From: Spirogloea muscicola
Lineage: Eukaryota > Streptophyta > Zygnematophyceae > Spirogloeales > Spirogloeaceae
DNA: 41,265 bases
Assembly (NCBI GenBank): GCA_009602725.1
Contig: WELB01000007.1
Location: 250,823 to 292,087 of the forward strand
Direction: 5' to 3'
The position numbers and the translations under genes are program-made. This document shows positions 40,881 through 41,265 of the stretch, in pieces; position 1 is the stretch's first letter, and the number at the start of each line of letters is the position of its first letter. Under the pieces are notes generated by a model that was not told the DNA's origin, made no database searches, and saw only the letters and a list, made by a program, of their open reading frames with translations.

Positions 40881-41265
40881 TGGTGGAGAAAATTTGGGCA
40901 GAATCCAAGAGGGCCGGTAGACGCAGGCCACGAAGCACGCCAGGGTGGAGGAGCTTTATCAACGGGCGAAGCGCTGCGAAGCCGATCAAGTCCCAGAAGA
41001 GACGAAAGCGGATAGCGCGCGGACAGCGGTTGGCGCGCATGAAAGCAGGCCACCACGTCCACCAAGAAGGATGTCGCCGCGCAGTACTAGCCAACCCACG
41101 CAAGGGGTGACGGCCGCCCTAGCGGTGGGGCCCGCAAAGGGGCTGACTGCGGGAGAGGGGGGGGCGGTCGCATATTCGCCGCCGCCGCGAGGCGACACGG
41201 CCACCTCGGCGCGCACTGCCGCCGCCGCCGCCGGCGCCACCGCCGCCGGCGCGGCTGGTAGCAGC
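40881..41265. other. unassigned, GC-rich right end
   Basis: The last 170 bases are rich in gcc/ggc triplets, like the first exons and promoters of the other genes here, so a gene start on either strand is possible. The minus-strand frame reads 'MAPAAAAAVRAEVAVSPRGG' only if GTG is taken as the start. I cannot support a specific gene. Confidence 0.3.

Overview
The window looks like nuclear DNA of a photosynthetic eukaryote, most likely a green alga or another member of the green plant lineage. The evidence is a nuclear gene for plastid ribosomal protein S6 with a transit peptide, a plant-type multi-CCCH zinc-finger gene, a Golgi-type GDT1/TMEM165 transporter, introns with GT-AG borders throughout, and very GC-rich first exons. 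The species cannot be fixed from the sequence. Runs of N at 8839, 20329, 30857-30884 and 35421 show a draft assembly.

Six protein-coding genes can be followed exon by exon. From left to right they are: a GDT1-family cation/proton transporter (+, 3544-6365, N-terminus unresolved), an ArfGAP1-type ARF GTPase-activating protein (-, 7389-8801), plastid ribosomal protein bS6c (-, 11566-12496), a CCCH zinc-finger protein (-, 18591-20260, 5' end missing), UDP-glucose:glycoprotein glucosyltransferase UGGT (-, 21163-30907) and a ZIP-family metal transporter (+, 35464-37220). They do not form an operon or one pathway. Three of them (GDT1, ArfGAP, UGGT) act in the ER/Golgi system, which may be chance.

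Most of the remaining sequence is repetitive. One clan of non-LTR retrotransposons dominates. It is seen only as 5'-truncated 3' ends that encode a C-x-C-x12-H-x3-C zinc knuckle, a restriction-like-endonuclease-type domain and a C-terminal 'LTRGY-stop'. These ends are followed by 3' tails that nearly all carry one small hairpin (GGGCTGGC-loop-ACAGCCC and variants, about 35 copies in the window). The copies are stacked head to tail, for example four to five in the same direction between 12.6 and 17.9 kb, and three between 32.0 and 33.6 kb. No reverse transcriptase domain is present anywhere in the window. Short retroelement tails or other repeats lie within about 40-200 bp upstream of the start codons of the ArfGAP, S6, UGGT and ZIP genes and directly upstream of the first visible CCCH exon.

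The most striking single object is a perfectly regular array of about 333 units of the 7-mer CCCTGAA/TTCAGGG (8840-11179). It is one base different from the plant telomere repeat TTTAGGG and begins 38 bp upstream of the ArfGAP start codon. At the left edge, 225-398 is the end of a pogo/Tigger-like DNA transposon. The outer regions (0.4-3.0 kb, 17.9-18.6 kb, 37.2-38.7 kb, 40.4-41.3 kb) hold decayed repeats or sequence that I cannot assign.
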